In this document: in pieces, positions 8,135 to 16,366 of the stretch
How the letters are laid out: the number at the start of each line of letters is the position of its first letter
How positions within the stretch are numbered: position 1 is the first letter of the stretch
From: W0P28-013 sp963659365
GTDB lineage: Bacteria > Bacteroidota > Bacteroidia > Bacteroidales > Paludibacteraceae
Reading direction: 5' to 3'
NCBI GenBank assembly: GCA_963659365.1
Contig: CAVKTI010000018.1
Span: forward strand, 1-35,463
DNA: 35,463 nucleotides
Notes under the pieces: generated by a model
Seen by the model: the letters and a program-made list of their open reading frames with translations, nothing else
Databases searched by the model: none
What the model was told of the DNA's origin: nothing
Translations under genes and position numbers: made by a program

Positions 8135-8857
8135 ATGAACTGCCTTATTTTTGCGGCTGGACTTGGGACGCGCCTGAAACCGCTTACCGACACTATGCCA
8201 AAAGCGATGGTTTCTGTGGCTGGGAAACCGCTGATAGAGCACCTTTTGCGCAAAGTGGCGGCGGCTGGTTTCGACAAAGCGGTGGTGAATGTGCACCATT
8301 TTGCCGACCAAATTATCGATTTTGTGTCGAGTCGCGATTTTGGGCTGAAAATCGCCATCTCCGACGAACGCGATGCGCTGCTCGAAACGGGCGGTGGCAT
8401 CAAAAAAGCGCAGTCGCTGCTTGGCGCCGACCAGCCATTTTTGGCGCACAATGTCGATATTCTGTCGAATTTGGATTTGCGCCAGTTCTACCAAATGCAC
8501 CGCAGCAGCGATTTGGCTACGCTGCTCGTCAGTCGCCGCGCTACAAGCCGTTACCTGCTTTTCGATGCCGAACGGCGGCTTGTCGGCTGGACAAATGTGC
8601 AGACGGGCGAGGTGAAATCGCCCTATCCCGACCTCGATGTGCAGCAGTGCGAAAAACTCGCATTTTCGGGCATTCACACCATCTCGCCAGCCATATTTCC
8701 ATTGATGGAGGCGTGGCAAGGACGCTTTTCAATCATCGATTTTTACCTTTCGGTGTGCGCCAGTCAAACCATTCGTGGCGTGGAAGTGCCGCACACAAAA
8801 ATACTCGATGTCGGCAAAATCGACACCCTGCACGAAGCGGAAAAATTTCTGCAATAG
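8135..8857 (+). CDS. sugar-phosphate nucleotidyltransferase, MurU-like
   Basis: The 240-aa protein opens with LIFAAGLGTRLKPLTDTMPKA, the nucleotide-binding signature of sugar-1-phosphate nucleotidyltransferases, then AGKPLIEHLL. HNVDIL supplies the metal-binding Asp in the middle and GIHTISPAIF follows. There is no C-terminal hexapeptide-repeat domain, as in MurU/RmlA-short forms. Together with the AmgK-like kinase before it, the likely reaction is formation of UDP-MurNAc (or a related UDP-sugar) from the 1-phosphate in a recycling bypass. A mannose-1-phosphate guanylyltransferase activity cannot be excluded. It is separated from the kinase gene by a 240-bp repeat block. Confidence 0.8.
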   Translation: MNCLIFAAGLGTRLKPLTDTMPKAMVSVAGKPLIEHLLRKVAAAGFDKAVVNVHHFADQIIDFVSSRDFGLKIAISDERDALLETGGGIKKAQSLLGADQPFLAHNVDILSNLDLRQFYQMHRSSDLATLLVSRRATSRYLLFDAERRLVGWTNVQTGEVKSPYPDLDVQQCEKLAFSGIHTISPAIFPLMEAWQGRFSIIDFYLSVCASQTIRGVEVPHTKILDVGKIDTLHEAEKFLQ

Positions 8858-9032
8858 AAATCGCAATTTCAAATTTCAGATTTCAAATTTCAGATTATTG
8901 GATTAACCAAATAACCAAATCAGCAAATAACCAAATCCACAATTCAACAAAAACACAGAAACATAGAAACAAAAATTGCGATAGCAATTTTGAGAAACTT
9001 GAAACAAGAAATTACTTTCGCACTCTTAAAAA
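8858..9032. repeat. 175-bp modular repeat block
   Basis: Contains TTTCAGAT/TTTCAAAT units (about 8866-8897), CCAAATAA words, GAAACATA words and a GNNA-loop hairpin (8972-8991), then GAAACTTG words. No gene. Confidence 0.8.
8972..8991. repeat. AAAATTGC-GNNA-GCAATTTT hairpin, copy 2
   Basis: Same eight-base-pair stem as copy 1; tetraloop GATA. Confidence 0.8.
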
Positions 9033-9797
9033 ATGATTGACACCCACACACACATTTATACCGAAGAGTTCGACATCGACCGTGCTGCGGTGGTTGAGCG
9101 GGCGCGCGCCGCTGGCGTGCAGCGCGTGGTGCTAGCCAACGAGGACAGCGCAAGCATCGAACGGTTGCAGCGCACGGTGAGCGTATTCCCCGATTTTTGC
9201 GCAGCGGCCATGGGGCTGCACCCCGAAAGCGTCAAAACCGACTACCGCACCGAACTCCGCTGCATAGGCGACGAACTGGCCAAAGGCGGCTATTGCGCCG
9301 TCGGCGAGATTGGCATCGACCTCTATTGGGACACCACTTTTTGTGCCGAACAGGTGGCCGCTTTCGAGCAGCAAATCGATTGGGCGTTGGCACTCGACCT
9401 GCCTGTGGTGCTGCATGTGCGCAAGGCTTTTGCCGAAGTGTTTGCCTCGTTGGCACGCTTTGCTGGCAAGCCGCTTCGTGGCGTATTTCACTGCTTTGGC
9501 GGCGGTGTCGAAGAGGCGCGCAAAGCCGTTGCATTGGGATTTTTCTTGGGTATTGGCGGCGTGCTTACCTATAAAAATAGCCGTCTGCCCGACATTTTGT
9601 TGCCAATCGGTGTGGAACACCTGCTTTTGGAAACCGATGCGCCCTACCTGTCGCCGGTGCCGCACCGTGGCAAGCGCAACGAACCAAGTTTTGTGGTGGA
9701 AACCGCACGCACAATGGCCGAAATTTTTCGCGTGCCGCTCGAAAAAATTGACGAAACAACCACCCGAAACGCCACCGAATTGTTCCGACTACAGTAG
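9033..9797 (+). CDS. tatD: TatD-family metal-dependent hydrolase
   Basis: The 254-aa protein has all TatD marks in order: MIDTHTHIY (metal-binding HxH), MGLHPE, AVGEIGID (Glu ligand), LHVRKAF (third His), GVFHCFGG (fourth His) and LLETDAPYLSPVPHRGKRNEP (Asp ligand). TatD proteins are cytosolic metal-dependent 3'-5' DNases/hydrolases. Length is normal. It is flanked by repeat-filled gaps and seems to be its own transcription unit. The gene name means the family, not proven orthology with E. coli tatD rather than ycfH/yjjV. Confidence 0.9.
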   Translation: MIDTHTHIYTEEFDIDRAAVVERARAAGVQRVVLANEDSASIERLQRTVSVFPDFCAAAMGLHPESVKTDYRTELRCIGDELAKGGYCAVGEIGIDLYWDTTFCAEQVAAFEQQIDWALALDLPVVLHVRKAFAEVFASLARFAGKPLRGVFHCFGGGVEEARKAVALGFFLGIGGVLTYKNSRLPDILLPIGVEHLLLETDAPYLSPVPHRGKRNEPSFVVETARTMAEIFRVPLEKIDETTTRNATELFRLQ

Positions 9798-10019
9798 AAG
9801 ACCGACCGCAAAAAGACCATATTTTTGTTGCTTACTTTCTAAAAATCAACATTTTAGCGCATTTTTTGCTGTTTTGTTGTTTTTTTTGTATATAATTTGC
9901 AAAAAAAATAGTAAATTGCGCTCGATTTTAGGTGCGTGAGAATGCGCTCTCCTAATTTCTAAAAAAAGGACAGAAAAATTAGGGTATAAAATCAGAAAAA
10001 AAACTGGAATCACGCCGTT
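9798..10019. other. AT-rich gap upstream of tRNA-Ser
   Basis: The 222-bp AT-rich spacer has poly-T and poly-A runs and no gene or repeat cassette. No full TTTG/TAnnTTTG pair is visible, so the tRNA promoter is not assigned. Confidence 0.5.
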
Positions 10020-10107
10020 GGAAAGATGCTCGAGTGGTTTAAGAGGCACGCCTGGAAAGCGTGTATGCGCCAAAAGTGTATCAGGGGTTCGAATCCCCTT
10101 CTTTCCG
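10020..10107 (+). tRNA. tRNA-Ser (anticodon GGA)
   Basis: The 88-nt class II tRNA has acceptor strands GGAAAGA and TCTTTCC (discriminator G) and a D-arm CTC/GAG. The anticodon arm is CACGC-CTGGAAA-GCGTG with anticodon GGA. A long variable arm is followed by the T-arm GGGG-TTCGAAT-CCCC. It reads UCC/UCU serine codons. The 3' CCA is not encoded. Confidence 0.96.
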
Positions 10108-10153
10108 CTTAATTATTTGTAAATCAAATTTCTAACCAAAAACAAAACACAAA

Positions 10154-10969
10154 ATGAAAAGAACATTTTCAATCCTGACGCTCGCGGCACTCTTCTTTTT
10201 TGGAACGGCCGCAGCGGTTGTAGCACAAGAAGCGGCTCCAGCAACCGAACCTGCTGCCGAAGAAGTTGTTGACGAACAAGCCGCCGTGGTCGAAGAGGTA
10301 GCCGAAGAACCTGTCGAAGAGGAGGTTGGTCTGCACCAGACACTGAAAACAAAATTCATCGAGGGCGACGCTGGCTTTATGTCCACTGTGGCTTTCTGCT
10401 TGATTTTCGGTTTGGCGCTCTGCATCGAACGCATCATCTATCTGGGACTTGCTTCGGTCGATTCCGATAAACTGCTCCGCGAAGTGCGCAAAGCATGGGA
10501 CGAAGGCGGCGTAGAGGCAGCATTGGAAGTGTGCCGCAACACCCGCGGCCCGATAGCCTCCATATTCTACCAAGGCCTCTCGCGCTACGACGAAGGCGTT
10601 GATTCTGTGGACAAAACAGTGGCCTCCTACGGCTCGGTGCAACAGGGTCTGCTCGAGAAAAACCTCTCGTGGATTTCGCTCTTCATCGCATTGGCACCAA
10701 TGTTGGGCTTCATGGGTACGGTAGTCGGCATGATTCAGGCTTTCGATAAAATTCAACAAGCAGGCGATATCTCGGCAACCATCGTGGCTGGCGGTATCAA
10801 AGTGGCTCTGTTGACGACCGTATTTGGTCTTATCGTGGCCATCATCTTGCAAATTTTCTACAACTACATCTTGTCGCGCATCGATGTGCTGGTAAACGAC
10901 ATGGAAGACACCTCCATCGCTCTGCTCGACATTGTGGCCGAGAAAGCCAAAGTTGCCGAACAGAAATAA
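10154..10969 (+). CDS. exbB: ExbB/TolQ/MotA-family proton channel
   Basis: The 271-aa protein has a signal peptide-like N-terminus (to about AQEAA). A striking Ala/Glu/Val/Pro-rich acidic segment follows (about residues 27-58), then three transmembrane helices (near 73-92, 168-190 and 208-235). LAPMLGFMGTVVGMIQAF and GGIKVALLTTVFGLIVAI are the ExbB/TolQ family signatures. With ExbD it uses the proton gradient to power TonB-type outer-membrane import or TolA-type functions. It starts an operon with a small membrane protein and two ExbD genes, a set I associate with Bacteroidota. Confidence 0.92.
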   Translation: MKRTFSILTLAALFFFGTAAAVVAQEAAPATEPAAEEVVDEQAAVVEEVAEEPVEEEVGLHQTLKTKFIEGDAGFMSTVAFCLIFGLALCIERIIYLGLASVDSDKLLREVRKAWDEGGVEAALEVCRNTRGPIASIFYQGLSRYDEGVDSVDKTVASYGSVQQGLLEKNLSWISLFIALAPMLGFMGTVVGMIQAFDKIQQAGDISATIVAGGIKVALLTTVFGLIVAIILQIFYNYILSRIDVLVNDMEDTSIALLDIVAEKAKVAEQK

Positions 10970-11003
10970 ACCCATTTGTAGAGCAGAATAAAACCTTTTA
11001 ATT

Positions 11004-11501
11004 ATGTCAAAATTTTTGGAAAAATTGCCGAAAATCGTGATGTGGGCTCTGCTCAGCGTGTCGGTTGTCGTGGGCGTACTCTTCTTTGTCGGAGGCGGCG
11101 AAGAGGTCGATATCAACGGCAACATGTGGAACCAACCACACTTCACCGATGCGTTGCTCAACTGGTCGTACATCTTGTTCGGCATAGCGTGCTTGGTGGG
11201 CATCTATTCGCTCATCAGATTCGATAAGTCGATATTCTTCAAAAAGAAAAAAGACAGCCTCACCATCTTCGATGTCATCTTTTTCAGTCTGATAGTGTTC
11301 GTCGTTGCATGGTTCTGCGGTAGCGATGCCTACATCAGCATCATCGGTTACGAAGGCAACCAAAATGTTGGTTTCTGGTCGCAATTTACCGATGCGTGCA
11401 TCATCGCCTCCTACATACTGTTTGCAGGAGCCTGCGTGAGCGTTGTTGCCACACTATTTTTCAAGCGTTTTAGAAAGATAAACAAACAGAAAGCGTCTTA
11501 A
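11004..11501 (+). CDS. uncharacterised four-helix membrane protein in the exbBD operon
   Basis: The 165-aa protein has hydrophobic segments near residues 12-30, 49-68, 88-105 and 128-150, joined by short loops. A Lys-rich loop (FFKKKKDS) lies near 78 and the C-terminus is Lys-rich. I do not recognise a named family. It sits between exbB and exbD with gaps of 34 and 12 nt, so it is probably an accessory part of the ExbB-ExbD complex, but this is inference from position. Confidence 0.7.
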   Translation: MSKFLEKLPKIVMWALLSVSVVVGVLFFVGGGEEVDINGNMWNQPHFTDALLNWSYILFGIACLVGIYSLIRFDKSIFFKKKKDSLTIFDVIFFSLIVFVVAWFCGSDAYISIIGYEGNQNVGFWSQFTDACIIASYILFAGACVSVVATLFFKRFRKINKQKAS

Positions 11502-11513
11502 AAAGAGAAAGTT

Positions 11514-12107
11514 ATGTCAAAACGAAAAGTTCAGGAAATCAATGCAAGCTCGATGGCCGACATTGCCTTTCTGCTCCTCATATTCTTTCTTGTAACGACA
11601 ACCATGTCGGTGGACAAAGGTCTGTCGCGGCGTTTGCCGCCACCGCTGCCGCCCAACATGGAGAAGCCGAACACCGATGTGAAAAAACGCAACATTTTCG
11701 TCGTGCTTATCAATAGCAACAACCAGTTGCTGGTGCAGGGCGAACCGCTCGATGTGAAGCAGTTGCGCGAGAAGGCCAAAACCTTCATCAAAAACGAGGC
11801 GGCCGATCCGTCGTTGCCCGAAGTTCTGCCCATTGAGGTAGAAATCGACGGCCAGAAAGAGACTGTACTGACGACCAAAAACCACCTTATATCGTTGCAA
11901 AACGACCGTGGAACGCTCTATCAAAAGTACATAGAGGTGCAGAATGAACTTGTGGCCGCATACAACGAGTTGCGTAACGAGTATTCGCGGGCACGCTTCG
12001 GAGTGGCCTATGCGGAGTTGGACGAAGATAGGCAAAAAGCCGTTCAAGCCATCTATCCGCAGAAAATTTCGGAAGCAGAACCCAAAAACTATGGAGGGAA
12101 GAAATAA
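11514..12107 (+). CDS. exbD: ExbD/TolR-family protein, long form
   Basis: The 197-aa protein has the ExbD signature INASSMADIAFLLLIFFLVTTTM. The Asp of MAD is the protonated transmembrane residue, and a periplasmic domain follows. It is longer than a standard ExbD (about 140 aa) because of a helical charged insert near residues 115-175 (LISLQNDRGTLYQKYIEVQNELVAAYNEL). It should pair with ExbB in the inner membrane. The stop overlaps the start of the second exbD by one base (TAATG). Confidence 0.9.
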   Translation: MSKRKVQEINASSMADIAFLLLIFFLVTTTMSVDKGLSRRLPPPLPPNMEKPNTDVKKRNIFVVLINSNNQLLVQGEPLDVKQLREKAKTFIKNEAADPSLPEVLPIEVEIDGQKETVLTTKNHLISLQNDRGTLYQKYIEVQNELVAAYNELRNEYSRARFGVAYAELDEDRQKAVQAIYPQKISEAEPKNYGGKK

Positions 12108-12580
12108 TGGCAAAAATTCGTAAAGGCGAGAAAAAAGATGTACCCGCCATCTCGACGGCATCGCTGCCCGACATCATTTTCATGCTGTTGTTCTTCTTCA
12201 TGGTTTCTACTTCGATGAAGGAGGTTACATACAAAGTCGATATTCATGCGCCCGAAGCCACCGAACTACAATCGCTCGAGAAAAAATCGCTGGTGCGGTT
12301 CATCTACATTGGCGAGCCGAAAAAAGAGTTCAAAGGCAAGTACGGTAGCGAAACGCGCATCCAACTCGACGATGCGTTTGCCGATGTGTCGCAACTCGAA
12401 GAGTATGTAGTGCGCGAACGCGAGGCAATGCGCGAGGACGAGCAGAATCTGCTCACCATCTCCATCAAAGCCGACCGCGATACAAAAATGGGCATCATCA
12501 CCGATGTGAAGCAGGCGTTACGCCGCGCCTACGCACTGAAAGTGAACTATGCCGCAGCACCACGCGTAGCCTCTTATTGA
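12107..12580 (+). CDS. exbD: second ExbD/TolR-family protein
   Basis: The 157-aa protein has ISTASLPDIIFMLLFFFMVSTSM, with the conserved transmembrane Asp in LPD, followed by a periplasmic domain ending KQALRRAYALKVNYAAAPR. Two different ExbD proteins per ExbB are common in Bacteroidota. The pair probably forms a heteromeric rotor in the ExbB channel. Translation is coupled to the first exbD by the TAATG overlap. A strong terminator follows at 12604-12645. Confidence 0.9.
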   Translation: MAKIRKGEKKDVPAISTASLPDIIFMLLFFFMVSTSMKEVTYKVDIHAPEATELQSLEKKSLVRFIYIGEPKKEFKGKYGSETRIQLDDAFADVSQLEEYVVREREAMREDEQNLLTISIKADRDTKMGIITDVKQALRRAYALKVNYAAAPRVASY

Positions 12581-12603
12581 GTAAACGATCATAGCATTTG
12601 GGC

Positions 12604-12645
12604 GTGGGGACAGACTTTTCGAGAGTTTGTCCCTGCGTTTTTTTT
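12604..12645 (+). terminator. rho-independent terminator of the exbBD operon
   Basis: Stem GGGACAgACT (12607-12616) pairs with AGTtTGTCCC (12624-12633) and is followed by an 8-T run (12638-12645). It starts 24 nt after the second exbD stop. Confidence 0.85.
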
Positions 12646-12711
12646 GCCTGTTTTGGTCGCTGCGATGGGTGCAAATGCCCCAATGCGCACCTGCATATCG
12701 AAAAAAAGTTG

Positions 12712-12719
12712 TACCTTTG
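12712..12719 (+). promoter_or_regulatory. -7 element upstream of the acyltransferase gene
   Basis: TACCTTTG matches TAnnTTTG. The expected -33 site has no clear TTTG. It lies 63 nt before the ATG and probably drives the operon to 16800. Confidence 0.55.
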
Positions 12720-12781
12720 TCCCGATTTTTTGCTGAAAGAATCGACTTTTTAGGTACTTATTGATAATTAAATCATTGATA

Positions 12782-14170
12782 ATGAGCGCAACAGGCAGAA
12801 AAAAAAGTGTTTCTGTACCCAAACGCCTGAAAGCAGGGTGGGGCTACAGAATCTACAAAAGTTATGTGCGCTGGATGCAGGACCATCTGCTCTACAAGCG
12901 CGTGCACTACCTGAATATGGAGCGTGTGCCGCAGGCTGGCACGCCGTGCATCATTGTGTCGAACCACCAAAACTGCGCCAACGACCCGCTGGGCATACTG
13001 CTCGGCCTCGAAAACGAACTGCGCCCCTATGTCATTGCGCGCGCCGACGCTTTTTCGATTCATCGCTTGGTTGCCAAATTTTTCTACTGGATTGGTATGC
13101 TGCCCGCCTTTCGTATGGATTGGGACGGTGCCGATTCGCTCAAAAAAAACGACGAGATTTTTCGCATATCGGGCGGCAAACTGCTCGAAGGCAACCGCCT
13201 TATCATGTTTCCCGAAGGCACGCATCAGGACAAGCGTTTCTTGGGAGAGTTCAAGTTTGGCTACACGCGGCTGGCGTTTCTCACTGCCGAAATGGGCAAT
13301 TTCGAGCGCGATGTGGTGATTCTGCCCGTGGCGCACCACTATTCACGCTATTTCGGTCTGCAAGCCGATTTTATGGTAACTGTGGGCGAGCCGATTTCGC
13401 TGGCGGCGTACTACGAACTCTACAAAACCAAGCCACGCACGGCGCAACGCGAGGTAAACAAACTGGTGCGCACGCAGATAGAGCAGATGATGCTCGATGT
13501 GCGCGATTTGGACAGCTACGATGCCATCGATTTTATTCGCGAAACTTGGGGGCGGCAGTGGGCATCGAAAAACGGCAAAAATCCCGACCATCTGCCCGAA
13601 AAATTGGCAAGCGACCAGCAGTTGGTGGCGCATTTGGCGCAATGCCAAGCAGAACAGCCCGACGAGGTGCAGGCAATCTACGACGATGTGCGCACTTTGC
13701 AGCGTGGAATAGCCGATTTGCGCATTGCCGACCGACTTTTTGATGCATGTCCGTCGCATTTAGCGACAATTTTTGCTATTTTGGCACAGATTTTGCTGTT
13801 ACCGTTGTGGGTCGTTGCACTTTTTCCGCACGGAATAGTGTATAACGCGCCGAAATTGTTGCTCAAGAGCGACAAAATGTTCACGAACACGCTCATTTTC
13901 ATACTCGATGTGGTGCTGCTTTTGCCACTTTTTGCGCTGGCAACGCTACTGACGATGGGCCTTGCGTGGGGACTTTGGTGGCAAGCCGCCGTGTGGATTT
14001 TGCTGTGGCCAGCGTTGGCACTCTTTGCGTGGTACGACTACCGTTGGATGCGGCGCACTTGGCAAGCGATTCGTTTCAAATGTCGAAAAAATCGGATGAA
14101 AATCAGCAAGTTGCGCGAATTGCGCACGCATTTGCACACACAACTCGACAAGATATTTAACACCAAATAG
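12782..14170 (+). CDS. PlsC-type glycerolipid acyltransferase
   Basis: The 462-aa protein has an N-terminal acyltransferase domain with the catalytic NHQNCAND (H-x4-D, about residue 55) and the substrate motif FPEGTH. Its long C-terminal extension ends in two or three transmembrane helices (roughly residues 320-425) and a basic tail. PlsC-fold enzymes transfer acyl groups from acyl-ACP or CoA to lipid hydroxyls. At the head of an operon with ketosynthase, ACP and dehydratase genes it may place the polyene acyl chain on a lipid, but a general phospholipid role is also possible. The ATG at 12782 is preferred to the TTG at 12761. Terminator and promoter elements upstream mark a new transcription unit. 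Confidence 0.82.
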   Translation: MSATGRKKSVSVPKRLKAGWGYRIYKSYVRWMQDHLLYKRVHYLNMERVPQAGTPCIIVSNHQNCANDPLGILLGLENELRPYVIARADAFSIHRLVAKFFYWIGMLPAFRMDWDGADSLKKNDEIFRISGGKLLEGNRLIMFPEGTHQDKRFLGEFKFGYTRLAFLTAEMGNFERDVVILPVAHHYSRYFGLQADFMVTVGEPISLAAYYELYKTKPRTAQREVNKLVRTQIEQMMLDVRDLDSYDAIDFIRETWGRQWASKNGKNPDHLPEKLASDQQLVAHLAQCQAEQPDEVQAIYDDVRTLQRGIADLRIADRLFDACPSHLATIFAILAQILLLPLWVVALFPHGIVYNAPKLLLKSDKMFTNTLIFILDVVLLLPLFALATLLTMGLAWGLWWQAAVWILLWPALALFAWYDYRWMRRTWQAIRFKCRKNRMKISKLRELRTHLHTQLDKIFNTK

Positions 14171-14183
14171 AGGAGATAGAATC

Positions 14184-14585
14184 ATGAAAAAAATTGCATT
14201 TTTGGCTGTTTGTGCGTTGGTTGCTGTGGCTGCCACCGCAAAAACTCTGCCCGAAAAGGCCGCCAAATTCATCGAAGTGGCATTCCCAGAGCGCACGGTG
14301 CTGCTGCTCGATGCCAAAGTGAATTACGAGGTGATGCTCGACGATTTCACCGAAATCGACTTTGATTCGAAAGGCAATTGGACGGAAATAAACGCCAAAA
14401 AACAGGGCGAAATTCCCGATTCGGCCGTGCCAGCCAAAATTTTGGAGTCGGTAAACAAACATTTCCAAGGTCAGAAAATCGTGAAAATCGAGCGCAGTTC
14501 GCGTGGCAATTACGAGGTGGAACTCATCAACGACATCGAAATTAAGTTTAACAGCGACTTCATAATCATCGAAATCGACAAGTAA
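14184..14585 (+). CDS. secreted PepSY-like (DUF2874) protein
   Basis: The 133-aa protein has a clear Sec signal peptide (MKKIAFLAVCALVAVAATA). The remaining segment of about 110 aa has the repeating pattern typical of PepSY-like periplasmic proteins: YEVMLDDFTEIDFDSKGNWTEI and later YEVELINDIEIKFNSDF, an internal two-fold repeat. No enzyme motif is visible. It lies 13 nt after the acyltransferase gene and 27 nt before the first ketosynthase, so it is part of this operon. Its role in pigment formation is unknown; periplasmic binding or inhibition is a guess from the family. Confidence 0.75.
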   Translation: MKKIAFLAVCALVAVAATAKTLPEKAAKFIEVAFPERTVLLLDAKVNYEVMLDDFTEIDFDSKGNWTEINAKKQGEIPDSAVPAKILESVNKHFQGQKIVKIERSSRGNYEVELINDIEIKFNSDFIIIEIDK

Positions 14586-14612
14586 ACGATTGTAAATCAG
14601 AAAAATATACGA

Positions 14613-15830
14613 ATGAAGAGAGTAGTTATCACTGGTATGGGCATCTACTCGTGTCTTGGCACGAGCCTCGACGAGGTGCGCGATGCTCTGTATAATGGAA
14701 AATCGGGCATTGTGTTCGACCCCGAGCGCAAAGCGATGGGTTTTCGGTCGGCATTGACCGCCAAAATCGAGGTGCCCGACTTGAAAAAAGAGTTGAGCCG
14801 TTCGCAGCGCGCCTTTATGCCCGAGCAGGCAAAATACGCCTATTGCGCCACGGTCGAAGCCCTGCGCAACGCCAAAATAGACCAAGATTATCTCGATGCA
14901 CACGAGGTTGGGTTGCTCTATGGCAACGACAGTTCGGCCGACCCAACGGTGCGCGCGGTAGATATGATTCGTGAGAAAAAAGACACGACGCTATGCGGCT
15001 CTGGAGCCATCTTCCAGTCGATGAATTCGACGGTAACGATGAACTTGGGCTGCATTTTTCATCTGAAAGGCATCAACCTGACGGTGTCGGGGGCTTGTGC
15101 CAGCGGTTCGCACGCCATCGGATTGGGCGCATTGCTCATTCAAAATGGCTTGCAAGATATGGTCGTTTGTGGTGGCGCACAGGAGGTTAATCCGTTCTCC
15201 ATCGGCTCGTTCGATGGCATTTCGGCATTTTCGGTGCGCGAGGACGAACCGACCAAAGCCAGCCGCCCGTTCGACCGCGACCGCGACGGACTGGTGCCGG
15301 GCGGCGGTGCTGCCACGGTCATCATCGAAGAGTACGAACACGCTGTGAAACGCGGCGCACCGATTTTGGCAGAGGTTTTGGGCTATGGTTTCTCGTCGAA
15401 CGGCGACCACATCTCGTCGCCAAATGTCGAAGGGCCGAGCCGCTCGCTGCAAATGGCCATAAAACGCGCCGGCATCGACATTCGCGAGATTGGCTATGTG
15501 AACGCACACGCCACTTCGACCCATGTGGGCGACGCGCAGGAAGCCAAAGCCATCAGCAACATTTTTGGCGAACGCACGGTAGAAGTTACCTCGACCAAAT
15601 CGCAGACTGGCCACGAAATGTGGATGGCGGGTTCGAGCGAACTCATCTACTCGATGTTGATGATGAAAAACGACTTCATTGCGGCGAATCTCAACTTCGA
15701 AAATCCCGACGAAGACAGCGCAAAACTGCTGATCCCCGACAAACGCATCGAAAAACATTTCGACACATTCTTGTCGAACTCATTTGGATTTGGTGGCACC
15801 AACGCCACACTTATCGTGCGCAACATGTAA
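14613..15830 (+). CDS. beta-ketoacyl-ACP synthase (FabF-like), KS1
   Basis: The 405-aa protein is a complete ketosynthase. Cys162 in VSGACASGSHAIG is the nucleophile; His299 in NAHATSTHVGD and His334 in STKSQTGHEM complete the Cys-His-His triad, and the C-terminus has SNSFGFGGTNATL. It should catalyse decarboxylative condensation of malonyl-ACP with an acyl or aryl primer. KAMGFRSALTAKIEVPDL near the N-terminus resembles FabB-type ketosynthases. It is directly followed by two ACP genes and a dehydratase gene, which gives most of an extension module. It is the only one of the three ketosynthases here without an extra C-terminal domain. Confidence 0.92.
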   Translation: MKRVVITGMGIYSCLGTSLDEVRDALYNGKSGIVFDPERKAMGFRSALTAKIEVPDLKKELSRSQRAFMPEQAKYAYCATVEALRNAKIDQDYLDAHEVGLLYGNDSSADPTVRAVDMIREKKDTTLCGSGAIFQSMNSTVTMNLGCIFHLKGINLTVSGACASGSHAIGLGALLIQNGLQDMVVCGGAQEVNPFSIGSFDGISAFSVREDEPTKASRPFDRDRDGLVPGGGAATVIIEEYEHAVKRGAPILAEVLGYGFSSNGDHISSPNVEGPSRSLQMAIKRAGIDIREIGYVNAHATSTHVGDAQEAKAISNIFGERTVEVTSTKSQTGHEMWMAGSSELIYSMLMMKNDFIAANLNFENPDEDSAKLLIPDKRIEKHFDTFLSNSFGFGGTNATLIVRNM

Positions 15831-15848
15831 CCCGAAAAAACAGGCTAT

Positions 15849-16091
15849 ATGGACAAAGCAGAATTGATAAAACAGATAAACGAAATCCTTGCACAAGAAT
15901 TTGAGGTGGAAGAGGCCGCCATCACGCCCGACGCGAACATCAAAGAAACGCTGATGCTCAACAGTTTAGATGTGGTGGATATGGTTGCCATCATCGAATT
16001 TAAGTTTGGCGTGAAAATTGCGGCAAGCGACTTGCCAAATGTCCAGACATTTGCGGCACTGTACGATTATGTTTACAACAATCAGAAATAA
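15849..16091 (+). CDS. acyl carrier protein, ACP1
   Basis: The 80-aa acidic four-helix ACP has the phosphopantetheine site Ser in LMLNSLDVVDMVAI. It is preceded by the family pattern ITPDANIKETL. The usual Asp before Ser is Asn here (NSL instead of DSL), an uncommon variation. It lies 18 nt after KS1 and 32 nt before a second ACP, so it probably carries starter or intermediates for this operon. Confidence 0.9.
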   Translation: MDKAELIKQINEILAQEFEVEEAAITPDANIKETLMLNSLDVVDMVAIIEFKFGVKIAASDLPNVQTFAALYDYVYNNQK

Positions 16092-16123
16092 TTTTACAAA
16101 TCACAAAAAAACAGAAAAATAGA

Positions 16124-16366
16124 ATGGAAAAACAGGAATTGATAGCCAAAGTGAACGAAGTTTTGGCTGAAGAATTTGAAAAAGAGGTGTCGGACATCAC
16201 GCCCGATGCCGACATCAAAGCCACGCTCGAACTCGACAGCCTGAGCCTTGTCGATATGGTGGCGCTCATCGAAAACGAATTTGGCGTGAAAATCAAGCCG
16301 TCCGAAATGCCTCAAGTGAAGACTTTTGGCGCGCTTTACGATTTCATTGCCGAGCGCATGGCGTGA
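16124..16366 (+). CDS. acyl carrier protein, ACP2
   Basis: The 80-aa protein is a clear paralogue of ACP1: both share ITPDA-IKATL, ALIENEFGVKIK and TFGALYDF. The attachment site is the canonical Ser in LELDSLSLVDM. Its stop overlaps the dehydratase start (TGATG). Adjacent ACP doublets are typical of aryl-polyene loci, where one ACP may hold the aryl starter and the other the growing chain; which is which cannot be read here. Confidence 0.9.
   Translation: MEKQELIAKVNEVLAEEFEKEVSDITPDADIKATLELDSLSLVDMVALIENEFGVKIKPSEMPQVKTFGALYDFIAERMA

Noticed and set aside
10020..12600. tRNA-Ser as an attachment site of a genomic island
   Set aside because: The 3' end of the tRNA is not repeated downstream in the window, no integrase is seen, and the following genes are ordinary exbBD genes.
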